NCBI RefSeq assembly: GCF_019112545.1
Contig: NW_025064884.1
Location: 186,001-250,000 of the forward strand
Source of the DNA: Guyanagaster necrorhizus
Taxonomy: Eukaryota; Basidiomycota; Agaricomycetes; Agaricales; Physalacriaceae
DNA: 64,000 nucleotides
Direction of reading: 5' to 3'
In this document: one piece after another, positions 1 to 13,484 of the stretch
Numbering within the stretch: the first letter of the stretch is position 1
Layout: every line of letters starts with the position of its first letter
Notes under the pieces: model-generated
The model's database searches: none
What the model saw: the letters and a program-made list of their open reading frames with translations, nothing else
Told to the model about the DNA's origin: nothing
Position numbers and translations under genes: made by a program

Positions 1-2790
1 TCTCCCCTTCTTCATAATTTGACTTACAAGGTACAGTTTCTCGTGCGCCAGCCAATTCACAACAAGACTTAACCGTCTATGATCTCTCTCTTTCTCGCTA
101 TCCCTCTTCAAGCCACTCTCCTGCTCGGGGAGATGACACGACCGATACTGAGACCAGAGCTAAGGACCTGGCCACTCGGTGTTGGCATGAAGATGAAGAT
201 TTCTTGGCTAAAGATAAAATTGCAGAATGGCTTGGTGGCATGTAAGTCGTTTATATGGCTCGAAATGAAGTCAGAATGAGATAACATATTTGTCCAGAGG
301 ACGGATCAACAAGCTTGCATTGCAAAATTACGTCGTCTTCTTCAATTTTGCAGGCCTTCGCCTCGATGTTGCCTTCAGGTGCATATATCACGTTTCAGAT
401 TGCGCCATACTAATCAATGGGTAGACAATTTTGTTCAAAATTATATTTGAAGGGCGAAACGCAGCAAGTCGATCGAATTCTCGAAGAATTCAGTAGGCGG
501 TATTGGGATTGCAACCCGGGGGGGGTGTATGGAAGCGCCAGTACGTCATGAATTATTTCATGATGGTCTTACTGTTTTGTTGAATCTTATCAAGATATTG
601 TCCACGCCGTCTCTTATTCATTGCTGCTGTTGAATACTGACTTACACGTCGCTGATTTAACTGCACGCATGTCGAGGAACCAATTTGTGCGAAACACCCT
701 TACTGCAGTTCGAACACAATTACAACCGAATACTATTGCTCAAGGGTCTTCTACCGACTTGATCAGTGAAGATAGCAATCAAAGCATACGTGGAGTGTCC
801 TCCGAGCATACTGATAAATATCGTTCCAAGCGGAGTGATAGTATAACGAGCTGGAATAGCGTGTCCCGAGATACTGTACTGTCGTCGCCTGCTTTTTCCA
901 TCGCGAGTACCCAGGTAACCACGCCCGGGGAATCGTCCAACGACATTCATGCGCAGGACATCAAGCTTCCCACTCCTAGCATAATGTATGGACGCGGCTG
1001 GGAAGCTGATATGGAAAGCTTACTCAAGGTAATAAGGTCATCTAGGTTTGACTGTAATTGGTTTACCAGAGCTTTATGAACAGGAAATGTATAACGCCAT
1101 CAAGAGCAATCAAATTCTGCAGCCGCTTAGTGGCCGGTCTTCGATGTCATCTTTAAGTCCAGGATCTACAATGTTACGGAATCGTAGCTTGCGGGGTGGT
1201 CAGTCTGATCGACTAGCGACCCTTAAACGGGGAAGTATACGTGGTCTACAGTCAATCTTAAATCACAATGGGGTTAGCCCATACAGTAGTAACAGCAGCA
1301 TTGACGGTCGTGTTAGCCCTTCACCTAGTTTTGCAACATCTGCTCATGAGGTGAATATTTACATCACTTCTCTTTGACTCGATATTGACAATCCTGCAGG
1401 GGATATATGGATCAAGCTCGTCCTTCTTACAGCCCACATTAGGGTTCGCTCACAACTTATCGCATACTATCATCCGCGAGGCAAAAGAAGACGATGACAG
1501 AAGTGTACATAGTGAACGTTCGGATTCCACGACTATCAGCATCTCTGACGAGGAACTGGCCCTTCTTGGGGCACCCTGGGCTAAGGAAGGCATGCTATGC
1601 CGAAAGCATTTTTGGGACTCTATCGACAAGCGAGCGAAGGACAAAAGCTGGCTAGACGTATTTGTCGTCATTCAACGGGGAGAGCTCAACATGTTCACGT
1701 TCGGCGAAAATGGATCCGCAGGGTCGGGGGTCTTTGGAGGAGGTAATTGGTTGGTGAGTTATGGATCCACCCCGTCGCTTCGTCTATTCATATCATACTG
1801 AAGGCTAACGCCAACGCTGTTGGGAGTGTGTATCTCACACATTCTCTGGCTCATGCTCTTCCTCCTCCCGGATACAACCGAAATCGACCATACTGTATGG
1901 TTTTGACGTTATCTGACGGTGGCCTGTACTTTTTCCAGGCAGGCACGGAAGAGCTAGTGAACGAGTGGGTCTCGACGTGCAATTATTGGGCAGCTCGGAC
2001 GAGCAAGGAGCCGCTTGCCGGAGGCGTGTCCAATATGGAGTATGGTTGGAACCGTGTCATAGATCCCATGCATGGTCGATCTCATTCCGATACGGAATCT
2101 ATGAAAGACGACTCTATGAGCATCATGAGCGGTCGGAGCTCTCATAGCAGATTTGGCGGTTGGCGTGATGGAGCTTCTACGGTCCGGGCTTCTCGTTCAC
2201 CCTGGGTCGACCGCGTTTACATCAACGACTGGAAGCCGCCACTGCCACCAACTGTCTCAAGTGAACACGATGAGGAGACTCAGATGGAAGCCTTAAAAAA
2301 GCATGTAGAGTCCATGAAGAAGGACTTGGAAAAACACAATGAACTGCGAGAGCCTATGCTTGCTTTGGTAAGTGGTCTATATCCGTATCGTCGATTGACG
2401 CTTAGCGGTGTATTTTGTAGTATCAAGCGCGAACAACGAATGTAGTCAAGGCACACAGCAATTGGGAAAAGAAGTCCAACTATCTGCTGACAGAAATAGT
2501 GAAGTACGATTTGTATATCGATTCACTACAGACGGCTATGACTCTGAGGCTTAAAAAGAGGGGAGAGAAAGGTATGTCGATTTAGGCTATCTTGTTTACG
2601 CAAGGAATCTCATATGTTGGGGAACACAGCGTTGGAGCGAGCGTTAAACGGTGTAGAGGAGTGTGACTCCAAACAACGGAAGGGACCTGAAGGGACGATT
2701 CAGGAAGACGAGGAGCCCAGTACTCCTGGACCTGAATATTTCACTTCAAAATATCATCGTAGGGAAACTGCAGAAGGAGGGGATGACTGA
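1..2790 (+). CDS. Arf guanine-nucleotide exchange factor, Sec7 + PH domains (5' end outside window)
   Basis: The visible part starts inside a Sec7 domain, which activates Arf GTPases by GDP release on membranes. Spliced exons read AEWLGG, then LRLDVAF, KGETQQVDRILEEFSRRYW (the loop holding the catalytic glutamate), then SYSLLLLNTDLHVADLT and MSRNQFVRNT. A long Ser-rich linker follows. A PH domain comes next (about bases 1560-2010, KEGMLCRKHFW to EELVNEWVSTCNYWAAR), then a short coiled region near the C-terminus. The stop is TGA at 2788-2790. Sec7 followed by a distant PH domain fits the fungal Arf6/Arf3-type exchange factors (Yel1, S. pombe Sec74). I infer that class from layout only. The start codon lies upstream of base 1. 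Confidence 0.85.
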
Positions 2791-2875
2791 TTGTTAGATA
2801 TGCCTTATGTATGTGCATACCTTTTTGTGTTTTGATTTTCTCCATTGCTGCCTATACCGTACTGATACCATCTGG

Positions 2876-2898
2876 AGATATATATATACATATACATA
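2876..2898. repeat. AT-rich microsatellite
   Basis: A run of alternating A/T with a few C insertions (TATATATACATATACATA) lies about 90 bases after the Arf-GEF stop, probably in its 3' untranslated region. The rest of 2791-3565 shows no gene. It is AT-rich 3' flank followed by the promoter of the oxysterol-binding protein gene. Confidence 0.6.
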
Positions 2899-3565
2899 CG
2901 TTTTTTCTATTTCTGCCGGGTTGTATTTGTTGTAATATTTGTTAGTTATTATTTAATGGTTTTACTTATAGGTAAAGTTACGTCTGGATGTGTGGGCAGC
3001 CATTGGAATCAGGAAATACCTCTTATCGGCACAAGATTTCGCGATTGAAGTCATTTAGTAGGTGCCCAGGGATAGAGATCTAGACCAGAAGAGAGACCCA
3101 GCACACGCATTTAATATGTATGTACTCATACGATACTTTCATCCAGGCCCCCTTGTGGTACGACATTGTGAGACCTTGAATTCGAAAGAGCGGAACCAGG
3201 GCTCGCTGAAATTTACAGGACGCATGGTGGACAGCAGGAGACAGATAAGGCACACCTATTTTCACAAGGGGAAGAATTCCAAGGACGCAATCTGAAGTCG
3301 AAGCTTTCCAGTGTCCTTGTTGTGCTCAAGCAATGCGGGTAAAGCTGCATGCGGCATAATGGTATTTTTCTGCTATTATTATTACTTATATTTGACAGAA
3401 AATATCTGATGAATTAAATAGCACTAGTCCAAATTGAGCAGTTTCCGGCTGTGCCTCATCCTCGACTTCCCTCCTTTCCTTGACTTCCTCGTTGCCTTCG
3501 ATCTGGCGCACTACTGACACGAAGACGCACTGTCTTCTCCTTCCCTCTCCACCAAGCCCTCAGTA

Positions 3566-6500
3566 ATGTTTTCCAACCAAGGCACAAGTAGCAGCAGTAG
3601 CAGCAACAGTATGTTTCACTTGACCTCTGCCGTTTGTGATCACCCCTTCATACTTTTGCAGGCGTCGAAGAGCCACTCTACCAAGTAAAACTTTTGTCAG
3701 CTCTTCGTAGCGGTAGCCGTATACATCATCCTCTTGTGACTCTCAACACTGACCGATGGCTTGCAGGTGACCCAGCATTAATCCACCCATTTCTCGCCGA
3801 GATTGGCAAGGACAAACGGAAATCAGCTGAGCAAAACTTCGATACAGGTGCAGCGGCGCTGCATCTTGCAGTGAGGTGCGGTTCTGGTGTGTTATCACTA
3901 TTGTACGAGAATCGCAAGTATCCTTACCTGTCGTAGTTGCAACCGTAGCCTTATTATTGTCTCATCGAGCAATTTCTCCCAATGGTGTCCACCCTCCAGG
4001 TTCTGGAACAACTGCGTTGCATTTGGCATCGTCCTTAGGGCGTGTTGACATTGTCAATCTTTTACTGGAGCAGGAAGGCATAGATGACAGCCTCCCAGAC
4101 GTCAATGGGAAGACTTGCACAGACGTGGCGAAAGGACGTGAGGTTATTCGCGTCATTGAAGGTTATTCAGCTTGTACTCATGCCTTTGGTGAATTGACGA
4201 GCGGTTTCCAGATTCACGCTCATTTCTTAATGCGTCTTATCGTTCACTCTTGCACAGCTACATAATGTCTCCTCTGTCTACTCCACCCTCTTCGGTGCTT
4301 CTTAAGCTGCTCGAGTCTCCTCGAGTGCGCTTCGTGAACCTTTCTTACCTTGATGATGACTCCGGCGTATCGTTGCTCCACGAGGCCGCAAGGCGCAAGG
4401 ATTTACGCCTCATTGAGCTGGCTGTCAGGTCTGGAGCAGATGTCTTTGTACGGAATCGACGGGGAAAGATGGCATATGAGGGAACTGGAAAAGATGACCG
4501 CGTTCGTGTGTTTCTGCGACAGTGTATGTTCGTGTTTTGCATCGGGAGAACTGGGGCTAATTGTAACGTGCAGTCGCGAATCATGATAGCAGCTTAATTC
4601 AGACTCCCTCATCTACCGAGCCTCCTGTTCTGAAGGGCTATCTCAACAAGTACACGAATGTTGCTAAAGGCTACAATACTCGGTGGTTTATCTTGCAAAA
4701 TGGGGTTTTGTCATGTATGTGATCTGCCATATCTTGGTCTTTCCTGCCTTAATACTTCGTAACGTAGACTATCGACATCAAGAAGATGAAAACGTCGCTA
4801 GTCGTGGCTCCATATCTATGAAGACTGCTATTCTCAGAATATCCACAATCGACCGCCTGCGTTTCGAGGTGCATTCTACACCTTCCCGTGGACACCAGTC
4901 GGGTGTTCAGAAATGGTACCTGAAGGCAAACCATCCTGTCGAAGCATCCCGCTGGACGCAAACAATTTCTAAGAGCATCGAGTGGCACAAGCATGACAAC
5001 GAAGGTCGAAGGAGCGGCGAGAGCGATGCCAATAGCGTCATCCCAAAATCTGTCACAGCTCATACCCGAAACGAAAGCACCAAACACAGTAACTGGAACG
5101 AGGGCGAGTCGCAGTCTCTGGCAAGTTCTCACAGGGGAAGTCCCAATTTTCAAATGAACGAACGGGGGTACGAGGATATGGACAATGACGAATCCTCTGC
5201 TTCGGAATCCATTAGAAAGACAGTACCGTTTGACTCCAGTTTTGAACTGCACGGCAACTCAGCGTCAGCACAGATGGAGTTGACGTCACAGCTACTGTCC
5301 AACCTCGTTCTTCACTCTGACGCATCTCAACGGACTAGCGATTTGCGAAACGCATTAAAAGATTCCATTTCCATAGTACAGGGCATGCTGGATGAATACA
5401 TACAGATGGTCAAAGTTCGAGAAGAGTGGTTCCGAAAACAGCTGCAGAAGGAGCGAGACAAATCAACTTTGTGGGAAGAGAGCTTTGCTACCGTCGTTAA
5501 AGAAGGGGAGAGTCTCGAGAAAGAGTTGCGTATCCGAAGTAGAAGGCGCGGCAGCCGCTTTTTTGACGCGACCGAGTCCGGGACAGTGAAACAGCACCAA
5601 TCTTTCCTCGCTCCTTACCCATCTGTTATTGAAAAAAGTCCAAAACCCGCTCCAGAACCTTTTCAGCTGTTTTCGCCTTCTCCCCACTTGCAGGATACAG
5701 GCACGGCCGAAACCTCGCACCCAACACATTTAGCTCAACGTTCGGAAACCGATGATGCTGCTAATCCTACAGCAACGATAGAGGATAACAGTGCCTTGGA
5801 CACTGATGACGAGGACGAATTTTTTGATGCGATCGAGTCGAACAATATACCCAACCTGGTAATACCGGAATTCCTCGCCAGTCCAACACATCCGGAAGTA
5901 GCCTTGCCTGTCGACCTAACTGCGCCCTATGCCGGATATAAAAATTTTCGTATTTCGCTCAGCTTGAAGGATGAGCGCCCGAACACGAGTCTTTGGTCTG
6001 TGCTCAAACACAGCATCGGGAAGGACTTGACCAAAATCAGTTTTCCGGTCTTCTTCAACGAGCCAACAAGTATGTTACAACGGATGGTACGTCCTTGTAA
6101 TGTTGCCATTTCTACCTTCTTCGTTAATGGTTTGAATATAATGTAGGCGGAAGACATGGAGTTTTCAGAGTGCCGTGAGTACACGATCAGTCTGTAACAT
6201 TTGGATCCCACTGACTCTCAGATTGCAGTTGATGTTGCTGCCCGCGAGCAAGATCCATTACTGCGGATTGCCTATGTGGCGGCTTTTGCCATGTCAAACT
6301 ATTCTTCCACCATCGGTCGCATTGCTAAGCCTTTCAACCCTATGCTTGTGAGTTCACACTGTTGATATATTTCATGGTGTTCAATGCGTGCAGAGCGAGA
6401 CATTCGAATATGTTCGATTCGATAAGGAATATCGATACATGTCTGAACAAGTAAGCCACCATCCGCCTATCTCGGCTTGCTATTCGGAGTCTCCTTATTG

Positions 6501-7537
6501 GCATTATTATGGCGAGGTATTTGACTTGTTTATATGCCGGGTGTGATAAATGACAGTGTGTTTGGAATTAGGTCGATGCTCAAAACAAGTTCATGGGGAA
6601 GTCGTTCGAGATTAGGCCAACTGGCGTTGCGCATGCTGAGCTAGCTTTGTCTCCAGAACTTGGTGTCGGATACCCGAAGGCAAAGGGCATGACACAAACC
6701 GGCAAGGTCCTGGAGCACTATAGCTGGAAAAAGGTCACTACAAATGTGTCTGGATTTATTCTGGGATCGCCTACGATCGATCATTACGGGGAAATGAACG
6801 TGGGTGCTATTCAGATCCATACAAATTATTTACAACTCAAATGTATGTGCCATCCACAGGTCGTTAATCATCGAACTAAGGACCGCTGTGTATTGACGTT
6901 CAAGCCCCGAGGTTGGCGCGGAAGGGATGCGTATGAGATTTCTGGACATGTCATCGATTCGAAAGGCAAGATTAGATATGAAATTGCTGGTCGATGGAAC
7001 AGCCAACTAATAGCGCGGGAAGCGGGCGTCGGTACCGGAGTTTTGCAACCCGATACTTTCATCGGTGGTACCAATTCGCCCGCGACTAGAGAATATATTC
7101 TGTTATGGAGAAACTCTGAAAAGCCTCCTGGATCGCCATTCAACCTCACGCCGTTCGCCATAACTCTCAACGATTGTCCAGAAGAAACACTGAAGCCTTA
7201 TTTGTGCCCAACAGACTGTCGGCTGCGAGTTGACCAGCGGGCATTTGAGCTCGGGAAATACGAGCTTGCTAATGGGCTCAAGTCGGAACAGGAAGATAAA
7301 CAAAGGGCTACACGGAAGGCCAGAGAAGATGGAAGGCTGCCTCAGCACCAGCCTAGGTGGTTCACGGCGACCACGGATAGAGACACCGGTGAAAGAGTCT
7401 GGGCGCCTTCTATGTCAGGTGATAATCTGGAATACTGGGTTCAGAGGGAAAGGGTTTGGAAGGAGAGATTGAATGGTGAGGAGGGAGAGTGGCACAACGT
7501 GGAATCTATCTTTATTGAAGAGCCGGACTTCCTCTAA
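3566..7537 (+). CDS. Oxysterol-binding protein with ankyrin repeats, PH domain and FFAT motif (Osh1/Osh2-like)
   Basis: A lipid-transfer protein expected to move sterol or PI4P between membranes at ER contact sites. ATG at 3566 begins [15 protein letters not shown], and the first intron follows. Ankyrin repeats come next ([40 protein letters not shown]), then a PH domain ([20 protein letters not shown] to [12 protein letters not shown]). A coiled region precedes an acidic tract leading into DEFFDAIES, a textbook FFAT motif for binding ER VAP proteins. The C-terminal ORD carries the family signature [11 protein letters not shown]. Ankyrin-PH-FFAT-ORD is the Osh1/Osh2/OSBP long form. About 1,100 residues over roughly ten short introns. 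A small exon near 6148 codes [12 protein letters not shown]-type stop at 7535-7537. Family call is firm; the exact Osh orthologue is not. Confidence 0.93.
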
Positions 7538-8206
7538 TTCGCACAGGTATTGTAGGTTATTAAGTTTATAATATGTATGGTATCAGCATTAGCATGGAAT
7601 TGGATGAGCAAACGGGTTTTCGTTGTACTGTGCTAAGCGGGCTGTCTTGACGAGTAAGAACTTAAATTTGCCTCGGCGATGGATCGATGACTAGACGAGA
7701 AATGTAATAGAAATGTTTATTTTCATTGTATACAAAAACATTCAGAAAGAAGCCAAACAAAAGGTGTGTTCAGGGTAATGACTCGTCTTCGAACTTGAGG
7801 TTTGCTTAAGAACAAGACCAGAATTTGTATGTAACTTAACAGCCAGGCGAATCCTCCTGAAATTTGATGCTGCAGAGAAAGCACCAAGTACGATTCTATT
7901 ACTTAGGATATTATATTCTAGGCTGAATTCCCGACCCGACGGTCCAGCGATTATAACGCGGTGACTTGTGAATAAAAAATTATTTAGCCGTTTGCACGTT
8001 GACGCGTGGCGTAGGCAGAAAACAATTGGAAGAGCACTTTGTAGCGTACCCCTATCCCAAAAAGGAAACGCTTTATTGTCTGCTGCTTTATTGTCTGTCG
8101 GTGCACGTGACCAGAAACGTCCATTGTCTGCTACCCCGTTCGACAAGACAAAAGAAAATGGCGAGCCACCTTTGTGTCCCCCGTCCTTTCCCTTATACCA
8201 CCATCA

Positions 8207-11200
8207 ATGCGTCGACCGACGTCGCTGATGGTCGACACCATCGCGTCCCATGAGCTGGCTTATGAGCTCGACCCGTCGCCCCGCGCCTCTATCTATTCCG
8301 ACGACGATGTCAAGCATGATTACAGTGACTCACTGACTACTTCTACCTACGAGAAACCTATTCCAGCATCTCCTATTACCAATATTGCTGTGAATCCACC
8401 ACCGCCACCCTCTCTTCGAACACTATTCTCTCTCATAGCTCCTCGCCGCCGTTTTTGCCTCCTTTTTCCGGCTATCATTTCCTCGCTCATCTCAGGCGGA
8501 ATTGCACCATTTATGACAGTCGCCATTGGTCAGGTTTTCAATGCGTTTGCCACCTATCCAACGTCGAATCCTTCTCAGGATGCCAAGGATACCCTCATGC
8601 ACGATGTCGGGATAGGTTCACTCGAGCTGATTGGCCTGGCCATCGGTTCATTAGCCTTAGGAAGTCTTACTTCTGGCCTGTGGATTTCTACAGGTGAACA
8701 TAACGTCATGAATCTTCGGAGGCACGTCTATACAGCCGTAACATCGAAGCACATGACATGGTTTGATACGAAAATGGGTTCAGAGGGCGCTGTTCAGTCT
8801 GTAGATAACGAACAAGGTCCAGTTGGGGCTGGAGGACTCATGGCTAAATTCACCAGGTCCGTATGCGCTGATTATGGCCTTATTCGGCTATTTACCATTA
8901 ACTAGGGAAACTGACGAAGTTCGTATGGCTTCATCTCTTGCCTCCGGAAGAATTATCCAGTATACAACAACCTGCATAACATGCCTCGTTCTTGCCTTTT
9001 CACGTTCGTGGGCACTCACCCTCGTCATTCTCGCCTCTGTCCCTGCGCTTGTCCTGGTGCAGGCCTTCTCCCAAGCAGTCGCTGGTCCTCTCCTTGCGAT
9101 CGAACGATCCCAGGAGTCCGTCGCAGCCACCCTTATTGACCGTGCCGTGTCTGCAATCGCCACCGTCAAGGCGTTTAATGCAGCAGCTCAGGAATACGCC
9201 TCCTTAAGCACCGTTCTTGATCGCGTCAAGGTCGCCGACAAAAAACTCGTTGCAGTCTGGGGTCTCACGTCAGGCCTGTCGCAATTCGTCATGATGTCCA
9301 TGTTCGTGCAAGCCTTTTGGTTTGGATCGAAACTAGTAAAGCAAGGCAAGGTCGCACCAGGGGATGTTATGGCAGTCTTTTGGGCTTGCTTAATCGCCAC
9401 AAGCAGTTTACAGATGTCCATTCCCCAGTTTATCACCTTGACAAAGGGAAAATTTGCTATGGTTTCCCTGCTCGCGCTCGCTGACTCTTCCCCAGAAGAG
9501 ACGGGTGCTCTGTCCCCCGTATCTCCATCGTACCATTGCCGTGCATCGATTTTCCGCGGTCGTACAGCAAGGTCAATGCACTTGCGCGGAATTATACCGT
9601 CGAAGTGTCATGGTGAGATAGCGCTCCATAATGTGACATTCGCGTATCCCTCTCGACCCTCCGTATTAGTCTTGCAAGATGTCTCCATCTATCTTCCCGC
9701 TTCAGAAACCACTTTCGTCGTAGGTGGCTCCGGGTCCGGAAAGTCGACCATTTCGTCCCTTCTGCTCAGGTTGTACAAGCCTCAGAGCGGACAAATCGAG
9801 CTCGATGACCAAGATGTTGCGTACCTGGACGACAACTGGACGACTGAACACATATCTGTCGTTTCCCAAAACTGCATCTTGTTTGACATGAGTGTCCATG
9901 ATAATGTCGCCATGGGCCTTGCAGGAAGCGAGTCCGGGAGAAAGCCGGAAGACGCGACAAGAGCAGAGGTGGAACAGGCTTGCCAGGCTGCTATGATCCA
10001 CGATTTCATCCGTGATCTACCTGATGGGTATGAAACAAAGCTGGGTAATGGAGGTGCAAACTTGAGCGGTGGTCAGAAACAAAGGCTGGCTATTGCGCGC
10101 GCGCAATTAAGGAATCCTTCCGTTCTAATTCTCGGTAAGATTTTACCCAACATTCGGGTCCTATCATGTTCTTATTTTTTATTGTCAGATGAAGCCACTT
10201 CTGCCTTGGATCCCACGTCTCGTGTCCTGGTATTCGAAGCTATCAAGCAATGGCGGGAAAACAGAACAACTATTGTCATCACCCATGATCTGTCGCAGAT
10301 CACGTCAAAGGACTTCGTCTATGTCTTGAAGAATGGCACTGTTATTGAGCAAGGCTATCGCGCTGACCTTGAGCGATCTGAAGGTGAATTTAAGGCGATG
10401 ATGGACTCCCAAGCAAATGCGGCTGTGTCAACAGTTGACGATGAGGAGCGTACAGAAAAACTAGGGACAACGGAGGACGATGAGGAGGACGACCTAGTCT
10501 CTGAAGAAAGTTCTCAACCGTTTTCGTACGCCCGAACCACTCTGATGCCGACAATCCACAACAGCGCCATCCTCGGCCACTGGATGTTTGACGTGGTCGC
10601 CGACTTGACGTCGAAAGGCAGCGGACCTACGCCTTTCCGCCACGCTGTCGTTCGGTCTCGAGAGTCTCAACGCCTAAGCCGCTTCGTTCCTGCCAACGCA
10701 TTCACAGCCCAGCACGCAGAGCAGAGACGAAGACGACCTTCCAGCGTTCAAGTTATCCCTGCGTTTCCACCACCCCCTTCGCAGATTCTCACTACTCATA
10801 CCCGTCGATATAGTCTTCAATTCACACCAACCTCGCCAACATTCTCACACCATTCGGTGACTTCCATGTTGATCAAGAAGGATGATTCTATTGTGGCGAG
10901 GCGCAGGTCGACCGGACGTTCTCGCGTTAGCCGACGGAGGGCGACTCTGGCCGACATGCAGGAGTTGGATCCAGCAGTGGATATCAAAGTGGAGAAATAT
11001 TCGTCTTTTGCGTCTGAAAAAGGTCAAGGAGTGTCTTCCGATAAGGAACGATCTCATTCGTTTTGGGGTATGATGAAGGACGTCTACCCGACGGTGCCCT
11101 ACAAGCCCCTCGCCGCATTTGGTCTTATCATCTGCTTGCTGAGCGGCACTGTCACACCCATTTTCTCCTTCGTTCTTTCTCGGCTATTCTTTGAAGTTTC

Positions 11201-12905
11201 TAACGGGGCCCAAAATACTTCCGTCATCAACACCTTCGGCGCCATCGTTCTAAGCATTGCGGCTATCGACGGTCTTCTCATAGGTTTGAAGTACTTTATT
11301 ATGGAGACCTGCTCCATGATCTGGATTACGCGCATCCGGAACGTCGCTTTCCGTACTATCTTGAAGCAGGACAAGAAGTGGTTTGACAAAACAGAGAACA
11401 GTGCCGCTCGGATTGTGCAAGTTTTGATGAAGGATGGTGACGACGCGCGGACGCTTATTGCTATTGTCATCGCTCAGTTTGTCGTAGTCAGTGCCATGCT
11501 TACCGTAGGTTTTCTATGGGCGTTGGTGCGCGGGTGGCAAATGACCCTCGCCGGCTGTGCTATTGCTCCTGTCTTTGCGGGAGCAATGGCCCTCCAAGCC
11601 AAGCTTGTGGCGAATTGCGAGTTACGCAATAAACGGGCCCGAGAAGATGTTTCGAAAGGCTACTATGAGGTAAATTCTTTGACGTCAATTCTAGAATTGA
11701 ATAGATATCTGATTTCTCTGAAATAGGCTATTACTAATATTCGTGGTATTCGTGCAATGGCGTTCGAAAGCGTGTTTCGTAGGAGCTTCGATAACGCAGC
11801 GGAGCGTGCACTTTCTACGGGAGTAAAGGGCGCCTTTGTCGAAGGATGTACGCATGGTGTGGCGAGTGGTCTGATCTATTTGGCCGAAGCCCTTCTCTTC
11901 TACGTTGGGGCCGTCCTTATAGTGAAGGACATCTACACCTATCTGCAAATGTTAGAAGTACTGAACATGGTCGTGTTCACCGTTTCAATTGGTTCCCAGT
12001 TGATGGCTTTCAGTAGGTTATCCCTTTTTTCATGGAAGGTAGTCTGACATCCATTTTCAGCCGAGAAAATTGCCAAGGCTACCAATGCTACCCGGGATTT
12101 CAACCAGTTGTTGAATCTTTCCACCGACACAGACGAGTCTCGCGGCATCTTACGACCGTCCTTGAATGGGACAGTCAGCTTCAATAATGTTAGCTTCGCT
12201 TATCCTGAACGTCCTGACGCTCTGGTACTCGAAGGCATCAATATGGAAATCCGGGACGGCGAATGCGTTGCCATCGTGGGTGCGTCGGGCTCGGGCAAGT
12301 CAACCATTGCTGCGCTGCTTCAGCGGCTCTATGAACCAAAGTCAGGCACGATATGGGCTGGCTTGGACGAACTTCGCTCCACAGACGTTGAATACTTGCG
12401 GGAGCATATTTCTGTCGTTAGCCAAAATCCCAACCTCTTCGACGCCACCATCTCCGAGAACATCGCATATGGAAACAAATCGCTTTCTGATCATGATACC
12501 CGCGTCGCTGCACGGGCGGCTCACGTTCATGACTTCATCATGTCGCTTCCTCATGGATATGAGACCATGGTTGGTGAGAATGCATCCCTCATATCAGGGG
12601 GGCAGGCGCAGCGGTTGCAGATTGCACGAGCGCTCGCGAGGCCCTCAAAAATCCTCATCCTTGATGAATGCACCTCGTCTTTGGATCCTGCCAATCAAGC
12701 CGCGGTTCTCGAAACAATACGTCATGCCAAAATTGGTCGCACGACTGTTATGGTCACCCATAAGCTTCCCGTTATGAAGACATGCGATCGTATACTGGTC
12801 ATCGATGATGGCAAGATTGCGGAGCAGGGTACTTTTGAGCAACTCATGGAGCGCAAAGGTGTCTTCGCGTCGCTAGTCAGCGGTGGCGGAATCGTCTGCG
12901 AGTAA
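8207..12905 (+). CDS. STE6: STE6-type ABC exporter (a-factor pheromone exporter family)
   Basis: A full-size ABC-B exporter with order TMD-NBD-TMD-NBD, about 1,496 residues. In fungi this family exports the farnesylated mating pheromone. NBD1 has Walker A GGSGSGKST, signature LSGGQKQRLAIA, and a Walker B split by an intron (LIL then DEATSALD). NBD2 has GASGSGKST, ISGGQAQRLQIA and LILDECTSSLD. A charged Ser/Arg-rich linker joins the halves. Four introns were placed: 8857-8905, 10135-10188, 11670-11726 and 12013-12060. ATG 8207 (MRRPTSLMVDT) is the first in frame; ATG 8228 is an alternative start. The Ste6 assignment rests on overall resemblance to basidiomycete Ste6 proteins. A Pmd1/Mdr-type drug exporter is the alternative. 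Confidence 0.88.
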
Positions 12906-13484
12906 TACATCGGCTTCTCTTCTTCATAATTCTTTCTTTTACCTGCCACTGTATCGCATCATTTTCTTTCATTCAGTAATCACGAAACGGAACATGGAAG
13001 AGTATGACTTCACTCAATCACACTGTATATTACTTCATGCAGACGATTTCTTTGTATTCATAAGTTATGATCAGTACGAATACATTAGACATTCACTTAC
13101 ATAGGCATTTGACTTCCCAAAAAAATGCCATTATCATGTTCAGTAAAATCTACACCTTCAGGCTCCAAAGGTAACTTTGTGAGTTGGGGCACTCACGTCG
13201 AGGGCTTCTTAAATTGAGCCTACAGTTGCTGACAACTAATATATAGGATTGGACTCAAGAAACCTGATGAAGCAACAAAATATGCGAGGGGTGTGTTGAA
13301 AATCATACAAGAGGTACAAAGGAGAAGAATATAATGAACCGATAACAATGCAGGGCGGGCACAGACGATGTGGAGATGAAGACTTGAGCGGATACAGCAA
13401 CCGATACACAAGATGAAAAGACGATTGTTGTTACAGAGAACGATAGGAGAAAAATGAACCATGATATATACGATGAGTGGGCAA
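12906..13484. other. Convergent intergenic region
   Basis: About 580 bases between the 3' ends of the STE6-type gene (+) and the ankyrin gene (-). It is AT-rich, and no coding stretch on either strand has gene-like content. It probably holds both 3' untranslated regions. Confidence 0.6.
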
